Source: JAWLCA01 sp041687395
Lineage (GTDB): Bacteria; Pseudomonadota; Alphaproteobacteria; Rhodobacterales; Rhodobacteraceae
Length of the DNA stretch: 64,000 nucleotides
NCBI GenBank assembly: GCA_041687395.1
Contig: JAWLCA010000013.1
Span: 58,552-122,551 of the forward strand
Direction: 5' to 3'
Shown here: piece after piece, positions 23,363-31,896 of the stretch
Numbering within the stretch: the first letter of the stretch is position 1
Layout of the letters: the number at the start of each line of letters is the position of its first letter
Position numbers and translations under genes: made by a program
Notes under the pieces: generated by a model
The model's database searches: none
Seen by the model: the letters and a program-made list of their open reading frames with translations, nothing else
Told to the model about the DNA's origin: nothing

Positions 23363-23395
23363 CGCCGCCGGACCCTCGTGTTCGGCGGCGTTTTT
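23363..23395 (+). terminator. Intrinsic terminator after tsf
   Basis: CGCCGCCG (23363-23370) pairs with CGGCGGCG (23383-23390) around a 12-nt loop and is followed by five Ts. It closes the rpsB-tsf unit 15 bp before the next gene. Confidence 0.88.
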
Positions 23396-23409
23396 CATGG
23401 GAGAATGGC

Positions 23410-24594
23410 ATGAGTGAACACTGGGACGTGGTGATTGCCGGCGGCGCGGTGATGGGCGCTTCGGCGGCCTATTGGCTGACGCGGATGCACCCCGGTCTGC
23501 GTGTTCTCGTGGCCGAGATGGACCCGACCTATGCGCGGTCTTCCACCGCGCTCTCCGTGGCATCAATCCGGCACCAGTTCAGCAACCCCGTGAACGTAGA
23601 GATCAGCCGGTTCGGGTTTGATTTCATTCGTGATTTCCAGGAAAGTATTGGTGCTTTGGCGGGCGTTCCGGACCTGGGCCTGAAAGAGAATGGCTATCTG
23701 TTCCTTGCCGGCTCCGCAGATGCGGCCGCGGTGATGACCGAGGTGGCGGCGATGCAGCGGCAGCACGGCGGCCTGACCGAGGTGCTGGACCGTGACGCCA
23801 TTGCGGCGCGGTTTCCCTGGCTGAATCTTGGCGACGTCGTCGCGGGATCCTTTGGGCCGAAGCGCGAAGGGTGGTTCGATAACATGGGGTTATTGAACGG
23901 TTTTCGCGCTGCGGCGCGGACGCAGGGGGCGGTGTTCGTGACCGACCGCGTGGTGGGCGCCGTCAGGGAAGGCGACCGGCTGACCGCAGTGCGGTTGGCA
24001 GAGCGGGGAGAGGTCACCTGTGGCGCGGTCGTCAACGCCATGGGCACGCGGGCGGCGGAGCTGCTGCGCTGGCTGGGCGAGGACCTGGCGGTAGAGCCTA
24101 GGAAACGCACGGTTTTCCTGATCGACGCGCCGAATGCGAAACATCCGGAGGCGCCGCTGCTTGTGGATCATACGGGGTTCTACATTCGGCCCGAGGGGGA
24201 CGGGCAGTGGATCACCGCCATCGTGCCCGAGGACGATGGCCCCGTGGACGCGGAGGATTTCGAGCCCCGGCATCAGGATTTCGAAGACCTGATCTGGGAG
24301 CGACTCTACAACCGTTGTGCGGGCTTCGACGCGGTGAAGGTGCTGCGGTTCTGGGTTGGGCACTACGCCTATAACACATTGGACCAGAACGCTATTCTGG
24401 GGCCGCACCCGCATATCCCCAACCTGTTCCTGATGAACGGTTTTTCCGGCCACGGGCTGCAACAGGCCCCTGCCGTGGGGCGCGGGATCGCCGAGGTGCT
24501 ACTGACCGGGGCCTATCAGACATTGGACCTGTCGGAGCTGGGCGTGGCGCGGATGCTGGAGCGGCGGCCGTTCGCAGAGCGGGCCATCGTCTAG
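23410..24594 (+). CDS. FAD-dependent oxidoreductase (DadA/sarcosine-oxidase type)
   Basis: A 394-residue flavoprotein of the DAO family. The FAD loop VVIAGGAVMGASAAYWL is at the start, RSSTALSVASIRHQFS and the C-terminal NGFSGHGLQQAPAVGRGIAEVLL complete the FAD fold. Family members oxidise secondary or D-amino acids such as sarcosine or D-amino acids. No subunits of a heteromeric sarcosine oxidase are adjacent. Substrate unassigned. The gene begins after the tsf terminator with GGGAGAA before the ATG. Confidence 0.85.
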   Translation: MSEHWDVVIAGGAVMGASAAYWLTRMHPGLRVLVAEMDPTYARSSTALSVASIRHQFSNPVNVEISRFGFDFIRDFQESIGALAGVPDLGLKENGYLFLAGSADAAAVMTEVAAMQRQHGGLTEVLDRDAIAARFPWLNLGDVVAGSFGPKREGWFDNMGLLNGFRAAARTQGAVFVTDRVVGAVREGDRLTAVRLAERGEVTCGAVVNAMGTRAAELLRWLGEDLAVEPRKRTVFLIDAPNAKHPEAPLLVDHTGFYIRPEGDGQWITAIVPEDDGPVDAEDFEPRHQDFEDLIWERLYNRCAGFDAVKVLRFWVGHYAYNTLDQNAILGPHPHIPNLFLMNGFSGHGLQQAPAVGRGIAEVLLTGAYQTLDLSELGVARMLERRPFAERAIV

Positions 24595-24753
24595 CGGGTG
24601 CGAACGGTGGGGAACCGAAAGGCGCAACACCCGGCGGTGTACGGGACTGCAAGCCACGGAAAAGGCTGGAGAATGGGGTGCCATTAATGCGCCACCACCC
24701 TGCCACCAACCTGCCACCACCTGTATGCTTTGCAAAAGACTCGGGAATAGCGG
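24595..24753. other. Convergent spacer with short GCCACC repeats
   Basis: Between the FAD oxidoreductase and gluQRS genes. It holds three loose direct copies of a GCCACCAMC unit (about 24690-24720), each preceded by CTG or GC, and no recognisable terminator hairpin with a T-run. No ORF is supported. Confidence 0.5.
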
Positions 24754-25596
24754 CTAGAGGCCGACCAGCGCCCTGACCTGCACCGGGGTCATCCCGTCGT
24801 CGCGGTAGCGGCGGATCGCGCGGGCGTCGTCGCGTTTGGCCAGCCGCTTGCCCGCCTCATCGCGGATCAGGCGGTGGTGATGGTAGGCGGGAACGGGCAA
24901 GGCAAGCAGGCTTTGCAGCAGGACGTGAATTGGCGTGGCGGGTTGCAGATCGGCGCCGCGCACCACCTCGGTGATCGCCTGTTCGGCATCGTCCACGACG
25001 ACGGCCAAGTGATAGGAGGTGCCGATGTCACGGCGCGCCAGCACCACGTCGCCCACGCCCGCAATCATCGCGGCGGGATCGAAACGGTGGCGGTCGGCAC
25101 CCTGCCCCGTCTCTGTCCACTCCGGCACGACCACCAGCGCTGTCAGCGCGGCAGCCATATCGAGGCGCACGGCCGTATCGTCCCTGACTGGCAGGCCCTT
25201 GTGGCGGCAGGTGCCGGGATAGACCGGGCCGTCGGGGCCCATCGCGCCCTCTTGCGGGGCCGACAGGGCGGCGCGGATGTCGGCGCGGGTGCAGGTGCAG
25301 GCATAGGTCAGGCCCATGTCGGCCAGCCGGGCCAGCGCCGCGTCATAGGCGGCGCGGCGGGCGGACTGACGCATCACAGGCTCGGGCCAGGTGAGGCCCA
25401 GCCAGCGCAGGTCGTCGAAGATCGCGGCCTCATACTCCGGGCGGCAGCGGGCGGTGTCGATATCCTCGATCCGCAGCAGGAAGGTGCCGCCGGCCCGCGC
25501 GGCGCGGTCGAACGCGGTAAGGGCTGAGAAGGCGTGGCCAAGATGCAGAAGGCCGGTGGGCGACGGCGCGAAGCGGGTGACGTAGTCAGGCGGCAT
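24754..25596 (-). CDS. gluQRS: Glutamyl-Q tRNA(Asp) synthetase
   Basis: A 280-residue truncated GluRS paralogue. TRFAPSPTGLLHLGHAFSA carries the HIGH-type motif, RLAKRD is the KMSKS counterpart, and the zinc site is suggested by CTCTRADI and a later CRHKG. Length (about 280) is that of GluQRS, lacking the anticodon-binding domain. The enzyme loads glutamate onto queuosine in tRNA(Asp). The start at 25596 overlaps the 3' end of trmFO by 11 bp, indicating coupling of two tRNA-modification genes. Confidence 0.93.
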   Translation of the reverse strand: MPPDYVTRFAPSPTGLLHLGHAFSALTAFDRAARAGGTFLLRIEDIDTARCRPEYEAAIFDDLRWLGLTWPEPVMRQSARRAAYDAALARLADMGLTYACTCTRADIRAALSAPQEGAMGPDGPVYPGTCRHKGLPVRDDTAVRLDMAAALTALVVVPEWTETGQGADRHRFDPAAMIAGVGDVVLARRDIGTSYHLAVVVDDAEQAITEVVRGADLQPATPIHVLLQSLLALPVPAYHHHRLIRDEAGKRLAKRDDARAIRRYRDDGMTPVQVRALVGL

Positions 25597-26935
25597 CCTG
25601 CCGGGCCTGTCCCAGCCAGTCCAAGAACGCGGCCTTGGCGCGGTCGGTATAGGCCTTGTAGCGATCCTTGCGCCCGCGCCGACCGCCCTTGGCATCCACC
25701 GGCGGAAACAGGCCGAAATTCACGTTCATCGGCTGGAATGTCCTGGCATCCGCCCCGCCGGAGATGTGGTTGACCAGCGCGCCCATCGCGGTTTCGGGCG
25801 GCGGCGGAGTGAGGGGGCGGCCAAGGATCTCGGCCACGGCAAGGCGCCCGGCCAGGAGGCCCATCGCGGCGGATTCGACATAGCCCTCAACCCCCGTGAT
25901 CTGCCCTGCGAAGCGGATATGTGGACGGGATTTCAGGCGCATCTGACCGTTAAGCAGGCTGGGCGAGTTGATGAAGGTGTTGCGGTGGATGCCGCCAAGG
26001 CGCGCGAAGGACGCATCCTGTAAGCCGGGGATCATCCGGAAAACAGAGGTTTGCGCGCCGTACTTCATCTTTGTCTGGAAGCCCACGATGTTGTAGAGCG
26101 TTCCCAGCGCGTTGTCGCGGCGCAGTTGCACCACGGCATGGGGCTTCACGTCCGGCTGGTGCGCGTTGGTCAGGCCCACGGGCTTCATCGGGCCGAAGCG
26201 CAGGGTTTCGCGGCCACGCTCGGCCATCACCTCTATCGGAAGGCAGCCGTCGAAATACTGCGCGGTTTCGCCCGGCTTGAACTCGGTCTTGTCGGCTGCC
26301 AGCAGGGCGTCGATGAAACCCTCGTACTGCGCGCGCGTCATCGGGCAGTTGATGTAGGCAGTGCGCTCTTCTTCGGTCTCGCCCTTGTCGTAGCGCGATT
26401 GCGCCCAAGCCACGCCCATGTCGATGGTGTCGGCATGGACGATGGGGGCGATGGCGTCGAAGAAGGCAAGCTGATCCCCGGTTTCGGCCCGGATCGCCTG
26501 CGCCAGCGCACCGGATGTCAGCGGACCGGTGGCGATGATCCAGTGGCCGTCTGTCGGCAGGTCGCGGATCTCTCCCGCCTCAACTGTCACATTCGGATGC
26601 GCGCGCAGCCGCTTGGTAACGCTTTCGGAAAAGGCATCCCGATCCACCGCCAGAGCACCGCCTGCGGGCAGGGAATGGGCATCGGCCATGGCCATGATCA
26701 GACCACCGGCGGCGCGCATTTCCCAATGCAGCAGGCCCACGGCGTTCTGCTCGTCATCGTCCGACCGAAACGAGTTGGAGCAGACCATTTCGGCCAGGTC
26801 GCCCGTCCTGTGGGCAAAGGTACCGACATGGGGGCGCATTTCGTGGATCACGACAGGCACGCCTGCCTCGGCCGCCTGCCAGGCTGCCTCGGACCCGGCC
26901 ATGCCGCCGCCGACGATGTGAAGTGTCTGTGTCAT
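25586..26935 (-). CDS. trmFO: tRNA (uracil-5-)-methyltransferase, folate/FAD dependent
   Basis: A 449-residue TrmFO/Gid. The N-terminal HIVGGGMAGSEAAWQ FAD loop, MVCSNSFRSDD, the cysteine-containing YINCPMTRAQYEGFIDAL, and LNGQMRLKSRPHIRFAGQIT are signature stretches. It makes ribothymidine at position 54 of tRNA using methylenetetrahydrofolate and FADH2. It is typical of alphaproteobacteria that lack TrmA. Downstream gluQRS overlaps its end. Confidence 0.95.
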   Translation of the reverse strand: MTQTLHIVGGGMAGSEAAWQAAEAGVPVVIHEMRPHVGTFAHRTGDLAEMVCSNSFRSDDDEQNAVGLLHWEMRAAGGLIMAMADAHSLPAGGALAVDRDAFSESVTKRLRAHPNVTVEAGEIRDLPTDGHWIIATGPLTSGALAQAIRAETGDQLAFFDAIAPIVHADTIDMGVAWAQSRYDKGETEEERTAYINCPMTRAQYEGFIDALLAADKTEFKPGETAQYFDGCLPIEVMAERGRETLRFGPMKPVGLTNAHQPDVKPHAVVQLRRDNALGTLYNIVGFQTKMKYGAQTSVFRMIPGLQDASFARLGGIHRNTFINSPSLLNGQMRLKSRPHIRFAGQITGVEGYVESAAMGLLAGRLAVAEILGRPLTPPPPETAMGALVNHISGGADARTFQPMNVNFGLFPPVDAKGGRRGRKDRYKAYTDRAKAAFLDWLGQARQDAA

Positions 26936-27040
26936 GGGCCGGATCTAACGCCTGACGCAGCCGTTGGGAAGGCCACATCCGGCTGGACCTTGACGCGCGC
27001 ATGGGCCATATCGGGGGCGACGGTTGCGAAAGGACGGAAC

Positions 27041-27415
27041 ATGGAACTGCTCAAGCGCCTGCTGACCTGGTGGAACGGTCAGACGCTCGGCACCCAGATC
27101 TTCACCTGGCGCAAGGGCGAGAAGGTCGGCGAGGATGCGCAGGGCAACGTGTTCTACCAAACCCGCGACGGAAAGCGCCGCTGGGTGATCTACAAGGGCG
27201 AGTCCGAGGCGAGCCGGATCAGCCCGGACTGGCACGGCTGGATGCATTTCACCTGGGACACGCCGCCGACCGAGGCGCCGCTGAAGCACAAGTCCTGGGA
27301 AAAGCCGCATCAGGAGAACCTGACCGGCACGGCGCTGGCCTACGTTCCCGCAGGCTCGATCCGCCGGGTGGAACCCAAGGAGCGCCGGGACTACGAGGCC
27401 TGGCGCCCGGAATAG
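27041..27415 (+). CDS. NDUFA12-family complex I accessory protein
   Basis: A 124-residue homologue of mitochondrial NDUFA12 (B17.2). LLTWWNGQTLGTQIFTWRKG, VFYQTRDGKRRWVIY, DWHGWMHFTWDTPP and the NLTGTALAYVPAGS segment are conserved. It is an accessory subunit of NADH:ubiquinone oxidoreductase restricted to alphaproteobacteria and mitochondria. It is followed 3 bp later by a DUF2155 gene, an arrangement common in Rhodobacterales. Confidence 0.95.
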   Translation: MELLKRLLTWWNGQTLGTQIFTWRKGEKVGEDAQGNVFYQTRDGKRRWVIYKGESEASRISPDWHGWMHFTWDTPPTEAPLKHKSWEKPHQENLTGTALAYVPAGSIRRVEPKERRDYEAWRPE

Positions 27416-27418
27416 GAC

Positions 27419-27784
27419 ATGCGGATCATGGCATGGGGCGTGCTGGCCGCTGCGCTGGCGCTGGGGCAGCCCGTGGGGGCGCAGGCAGTGGACGGCACCG
27501 GGGCGGTGCTGCGCTGGCTGGACAAGGTCTCGGGCGAGTCGGTGGACATCGAGTTGCCGGTGGGCGAATTCCGCGTGCAGGGGCGCCTGACGATCACCCT
27601 GAACGCCTGCCGCTATCCTCAGGGCAGCGCGCCGACAGACGCCTATGCCCACCTCACCATCCATGACGGTCTGGTCACTACCGGGCCGGTTTTCGCGGGC
27701 TGGATGGTCGCCGCTAGCCCCGCGCTGCACGCCCTGGACCATTCGCGCTACGACGTCTGGGTGATCCGCTGCACCACCCCCTGA
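27419..27784 (+). CDS. DUF2155 domain-containing periplasmic protein
   Basis: A 121-residue secreted protein. The signal peptide ends around VGAQAVDG. DUF2155 features are AVLRWLDKVSG, GRLTITLNACRYP, AYAHLTIHD and the C-terminal VWVIRC. A conserved cysteine pair (Cys64 region and near the C-terminus) could form a disulfide. Function unknown. Its 3' end overlaps the convergent aat gene by 37 bp. Confidence 0.9.
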   Translation: MRIMAWGVLAAALALGQPVGAQAVDGTGAVLRWLDKVSGESVDIELPVGEFRVQGRLTITLNACRYPQGSAPTDAYAHLTIHDGLVTTGPVFAGWMVAASPALHALDHSRYDVWVIRCTTP

Positions 27785-28389
27785 GGGGTCGGGACAGCAG
27801 CCTTGGCATCGAAGGTGGCCGGGAGGCTGATCGCCTCGGCCAACCGCTGGCGATAGCTGGCCCGCGGAATTTCGATCGCGCCGAGGCTGGCGAGATGTTC
27901 GGTCAGGAACTGTGCGTCGAAGAGCGTGAAGCCCCCCTGAAGGAGGCGATGCACAAGGTAGGCCAGCGCGATCTTCGAGGCGTCGGTGCGGCGCGAGAAC
28001 ATGCTTTCGCCGAAGAAGGCCCCCCCCAGCACCACGCCATACACCCCGCCGACAAGCACGCCGTCGATCCAGACCTCGACGCAATGCGCCTGTCCGCGCC
28101 GGTGCAGGTCAAGGTAGAGCGCATGGATCTGGTCGTTGATCCACGTCTCCTCGCGCTCGGCACAGGCGTCGACGACGGCGGCAAAATCATGGTCGAACCG
28201 CACCTCGTACCCGCCGCGCAGGATCCGGCGGCGCAGCGAACGCGAGATGTGGAAGCCATCAAGCGGGATGATCCCGCGGCGGCGGGGATCGATCCAGTGC
28301 ACTTCGGCGCTGTCGCGCGCCTCGGCCATCGGGAAAATCCCGACGGCATAGGCGCGCATCAGCAGATCGGGCGTCAGGCGGACGGTCAT
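27748..28389 (-). CDS. aat: Leucyl/phenylalanyl-tRNA--protein transferase
   Basis: A 213-residue Aat. LLMRAYAVGIFPMAEAR, VHWIDPRRRGIIPL, ETWINDQIHALYLDLHRRG, SVEVWI-like HCVEVWIDGVLVGGVYGV and FGESMFSRRTDASKIAL are family hallmarks. It attaches Leu or Phe to N-terminal Arg/Lys, marking proteins for ClpAP. The ATG at 28389 is used because the upstream TTG lacks a ribosome site. The 3' end overlaps the convergent DUF2155 gene. Confidence 0.95.
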   Translation of the reverse strand: MTVRLTPDLLMRAYAVGIFPMAEARDSAEVHWIDPRRRGIIPLDGFHISRSLRRRILRGGYEVRFDHDFAAVVDACAEREETWINDQIHALYLDLHRRGQAHCVEVWIDGVLVGGVYGVVLGGAFFGESMFSRRTDASKIALAYLVHRLLQGGFTLFDAQFLTEHLASLGAIEIPRASYRQRLAEAISLPATFDAKAAVPTPQGVVQRITQTS

Positions 28390-28452
28390 CGGTTCGGCCG
28401 GGTTTGCCAAGTCGCCCCGATGTGACCGCCCTGCCCCGCACTTGGCAAGTCC

Positions 28453-29331
28453 TCAGGACTTCGACAAGGCGCGCAGCCGGTGGATCAGCGACGAGGTGTC
28501 GTAGCGCCCGCCGCCCATCTGCTGCACGTCCTTGTAGAACTGATCGACCAACGCGGTGACCGGCAGCGGCGCGCCGATCTCGTCGGCGGTGGACAGGCAG
28601 ATGCCCAGATCCTTGCGCATCCAGTCCACGGCGAAGCCGAATTCGAACTTGTCGTCCAGCATCGTCTCGTAGCGGTTCTGCATCTGCCACGACCCGGCGG
28701 CGCCCTGGCTGATCACCTCGACCACCTGGCGGCCGTCCATGCCAGCGAGTTCACCGAAGCGAAGCGCCTCGGCGAGGCCCTGGACCAGGCCCGCGATGCA
28801 GATCTGGTTCATCATCTTGGCGATCTGGCCGGACCCGCTGTCGCCCAGCCGCTTGCAGACCCGATAATACGCCGCCATCACCGGCTCGGCACGGGCAAAG
28901 GCGTCTTCCGTGCCGCCGCACATGATCGACAAGGCGCCATTCTCGGCCCCCGCCTGACCGCCCGAGACGGGCGCATCGACGAAATCGATGCCGTGCTCGG
29001 CCGCCAATGCGAACAGTTCGCGCGTCACCTTGGCCGAAACCGTGGTGTGATCGACGAAGATCGTGCCTGCTGACATGCCCGCAAAGGCGCCGCCGTCGCC
29101 GGTGCAGATGCCGCGCAGGTCGTCGTCATTGCCGACGCAAGCCATGACGAAATCCTGCCCCTCGGCCGCGGCCGCCGGGGTCAGCGCGGCCTTGCCACCG
29201 TGCTTTGCCACCCAGGCCTCGGCCTTTGCGGCGGTGCGGTTGTAGACCGTGACCTCGTGCCCCTTGGCGGCCAGATGGCCGGCCATCGGAAAGCCCATGA
29301 CCCCCAGTCCCAGAAACGCTACCTTTGCCAT
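28453..29331 (-). CDS. 3-hydroxyisobutyrate dehydrogenase-family NAD(P) oxidoreductase
   Basis: A 292-residue beta-hydroxyacid dehydrogenase. The cofactor turn FLGLGVMGFPMAGHLA, the substrate-binding DAPVSGGQAGAENGAL and the catalytic lysine in SGQIAKMMNQ are clear. The family covers 3-hydroxyisobutyrate, tartronate-semialdehyde and succinic-semialdehyde reductases; the substrate is not settled. GGGAGAG precedes the ATG. It is divergent from the penicillin acylase gene. Confidence 0.88.
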   Translation of the reverse strand: MAKVAFLGLGVMGFPMAGHLAAKGHEVTVYNRTAAKAEAWVAKHGGKAALTPAAAAEGQDFVMACVGNDDDLRGICTGDGGAFAGMSAGTIFVDHTTVSAKVTRELFALAAEHGIDFVDAPVSGGQAGAENGALSIMCGGTEDAFARAEPVMAAYYRVCKRLGDSGSGQIAKMMNQICIAGLVQGLAEALRFGELAGMDGRQVVEVISQGAAGSWQMQNRYETMLDDKFEFGFAVDWMRKDLGICLSTADEIGAPLPVTALVDQFYKDVQQMGGGRYDTSSLIHRLRALSKS

Positions 29332-29430
29332 TTTTCTCTCCCTCGCGCTGCGGCGCGGCGTGATTGCATGTGCCGCTCTTTGACCCTAGTTACCGTCAGA
29401 CACCCCGCCGTCAACCTCTCGGGACCGTCG

Positions 29431-31896
29431 ATGATCACCGCCTTTCGCTGGATGCTGCGCCTGCTGCTGGGCCTGACTGCGGTGATCCTGCTGGTGCTGG
29501 CTGGGGTGTATTACTTCGCCACCCGGTCGATCCCGGACTATTCCGCCACATGGCGGGTGGAGGGCCTGACGGGTCCGGTGGAGATCGTAAGAAACAACGC
29601 GAATGTGCCGCATATCTTTGGCGAGACGGACGCGGACGTGTTCTACGCGCTGGGGTTTGCCCATGCTCAGGACCGTCTGTGGCAGATGACGATGATGCGG
29701 CGCACCGCGCAGGGCCGCCTGTCAGAGATCTTCGGCGAGCGGACGGTGCAGATCGACGAGTTGATGCGGCGCTTCGACATCTACAGTTTGGCCGCCGCCT
29801 CGTATGCGGTGCAGGATGCCGAGGCGCGCGAGGCGCTGGAGGCCTATGCCCGCGGCGTGAATGCCTGGATCGGGCAGGTGAACGAGCGCGCAATGGGCCG
29901 CGGCGCCCCCGAATTCTTCCTGTTCGAACCCGAAATCGCGGTCTGGCAACCGGCAGATTCGCTGGCGGTCATCAAGCTGATGGGTATCCAGCTGTCGGCG
30001 CAGTTGCAGGCCGAAGTGCTGCGCGCCCGCGCATCGCTGGTGCTGTCGGATGACCGATTGCGGGACATCCTGCCCGACGACCCGACGCAAGCCGTCGCTG
30101 CGCTGCCTGAATTCTCGAGGCTGTTTCCGGGCGTCGCGCCGGGAACCGCGCCGCTGGATTTCGCCGCCGACCCGCTGTCACCGGTACCAGACCGCGCATT
30201 GGCCGGGGCTTCGAACGCCTGGGCGGCGGCGCCGTCGCGATCGGCGGCCGGTGGGTCGCTGCTGGCAAACGATCCCCACCTGAGCCTGACCGCGCCGACG
30301 GTGTGGTATCTTGCCCGGCTTGAGCTTTCGACCGGCGGCGTGATCGGGGCGACGATCCCGGGGATGCCGGCGATCCTGGCCGGGCGGTCGGATACTCTGG
30401 GCTGGGGGGTCACCTCATCCTATCTCGACGACCTTGACGTCTACGTCGAACGCCTGAACCCCGAAAACCCTGAGGAATATGAGACCCCCGAGGGCTGGAA
30501 GGCGTTCGAGACGCGGCGATCCATCATCCGGATCAAGGATCAGGAGCCGCGCACCCTGACCCTGCGTTGGACCGACAACGGCCCGGTCCTGCCGGGCACC
30601 CATTTCAGCCTGGGCAGCATCACACCCGGCGGTCACGTGACCTCGGTCGCGTGGACGTTGCTGGATGCCTCCGACACCTCGATGTCGGCGGCGCTGCGGC
30701 TAATGCGAGCGGGATCGGTCGACGAGGGGCTGGCGGCTGGCGCGCTCTACGTGGCGCCCAGCCAGAGCCTGATGCTGGCTGACCGCGACGGGATCGCCAC
30801 GCAATTGATCGGCGCCATGCCCCGGCGCGACCCGCGCCATCAGACACGGGGCCGGATGCCCGCACCCGGCTGGCTGGCCGAGAACCGCTGGCAGGGCCGC
30901 CTGCCCTATGAGGATAACCCCGGCGAGGTGAATCCCGAAACCGGGATCGTCGGCAACACCAACAACAAGATCACCGACGCGCCCTTTCCCCGCCATGTGG
31001 CGCATGACTGGGGCGATACGCAACGGATCCAGCGCTGGCTGCGCCTTATGCAGGTGCGCGACGTGCACACGCGCGAAAGCTTCATCGAGGCGCAGCTGGA
31101 TACGGTGTCGAACGCCGCCCGCACCCTGCTGCCGCTGGTTGGCGCCGACCTGTGGTTCACCGGCGAGGGCGCGCCCGAAGGTACCCGCGAGCGCCAGCGC
31201 CAGCGCGCTCTGTCCCTCATGGCGGAATGGAACGGCGAGATGAACGAGCATCTGCCGGAACCGCTGATCTACGCCGCCTGGATGCGCGCGCTGCAGGAAC
31301 GGCTGATCCGCGACGAACTTGGGCCACTGGCCGATTCCTTCACCCACATCGATCCCGTCTTCATCGAGCGTGTTTTCCGCGACGCCGGCGGTGCCGGGGT
31401 CTGGTGCGACATCATCCAGTCCTCGCCCATCGAGACCTGCGTCGATGTGGCCCGGATGGCGCTCGACGACGCGCTGATCTGGCTGGAGGAACGCTACGGA
31501 AGCAGCATCGAAAGCTGGCGGTGGGGCGATGCGCATCAGGCGGTGCACGAGCATCAGGTGCTGGGAGAGACGCGCGGTCTGGGGGTGTTCGTGAACATCC
31601 GGCAATCCACCTCGGGGGGAGATTTCACGCTGATGCGGGGGATGACCTCGGGGCGCGAGCCGACGCCGTTTCGGAACGTCCACGGCGCGGGCTATCGTGG
31701 CGTCTACGATTTCGCCGATCCCGACAGTTCGGTTTTCATCACTGCGACCGGGCAGTCCGGCCATCCGCTCAGCCGGCATTATGACAACCTTGGCGACCTG
31801 TGGCGGCGGGGCGAATACATCCCGATGAGCCTTGATCCGCAGCTTGCGCGGGCGGGCGCGGTCGGAGTGACGACGCTGCTGCCCCTCGCTGACTAG
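29431..31896 (+). CDS. Penicillin acylase family protein (Ntn hydrolase)
   Basis: An 821-residue Ntn hydrolase. An N-terminal membrane anchor or uncleaved signal (MLRLLLGLTAVILLVLAGVY) is followed by the alpha chain (VPHIFGETDADVFYALGFAHAQDR). The autocatalytic junction places nucleophile Ser261 at GASNAWAAAP, the start of the beta chain. Substrates in this family include acyl-homoserine lactones, cyclic lipopeptides and beta-lactams; which applies here is unknown. An AHL-acylase role is possible. It ends overlapping the convergent YhaN-like gene by four bases. Confidence 0.9.
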   Translation: MITAFRWMLRLLLGLTAVILLVLAGVYYFATRSIPDYSATWRVEGLTGPVEIVRNNANVPHIFGETDADVFYALGFAHAQDRLWQMTMMRRTAQGRLSEIFGERTVQIDELMRRFDIYSLAAASYAVQDAEAREALEAYARGVNAWIGQVNERAMGRGAPEFFLFEPEIAVWQPADSLAVIKLMGIQLSAQLQAEVLRARASLVLSDDRLRDILPDDPTQAVAALPEFSRLFPGVAPGTAPLDFAADPLSPVPDRALAGASNAWAAAPSRSAAGGSLLANDPHLSLTAPTVWYLARLELSTGGVIGATIPGMPAILAGRSDTLGWGVTSSYLDDLDVYVERLNPENPEEYETPEGWKAFETRRSIIRIKDQEPRTLTLRWTDNGPVLPGTHFSLGSITPGGHVTSVAWTLLDASDTSMSAALRLMRAGSVDEGLAAGALYVAPSQSLMLADRDGIATQLIGAMPRRDPRHQTRGRMPAPGWLAENRWQGRLPYEDNPGEVNPETGIVGNTNNKITDAPFPRHVAHDWGDTQRIQRWLRLMQVRDVHTRESFIEAQLDTVSNAARTLLPLVGADLWFTGEGAPEGTRERQRQRALSLMAEWNGEMNEHLPEPLIYAAWMRALQERLIRDELGPLADSFTHIDPVFIERVFRDAGGAGVWCDIIQSSPIETCVDVARMALDDALIWLEERYGSSIESWRWGDAHQAVHEHQVLGETRGLGVFVNIRQSTSGGDFTLMRGMTSGREPTPFRNVHGAGYRGVYDFADPDSSVFITATGQSGHPLSRHYDNLGDLWRRGEYIPMSLDPQLARAGAVGVTTLLPLAD

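Noticed and set aside
24690..24720. CRISPR-like or VNTR array
   Set aside because: The GCCACC units are only 9-11 bp, imperfect and three in number, with no spacers.
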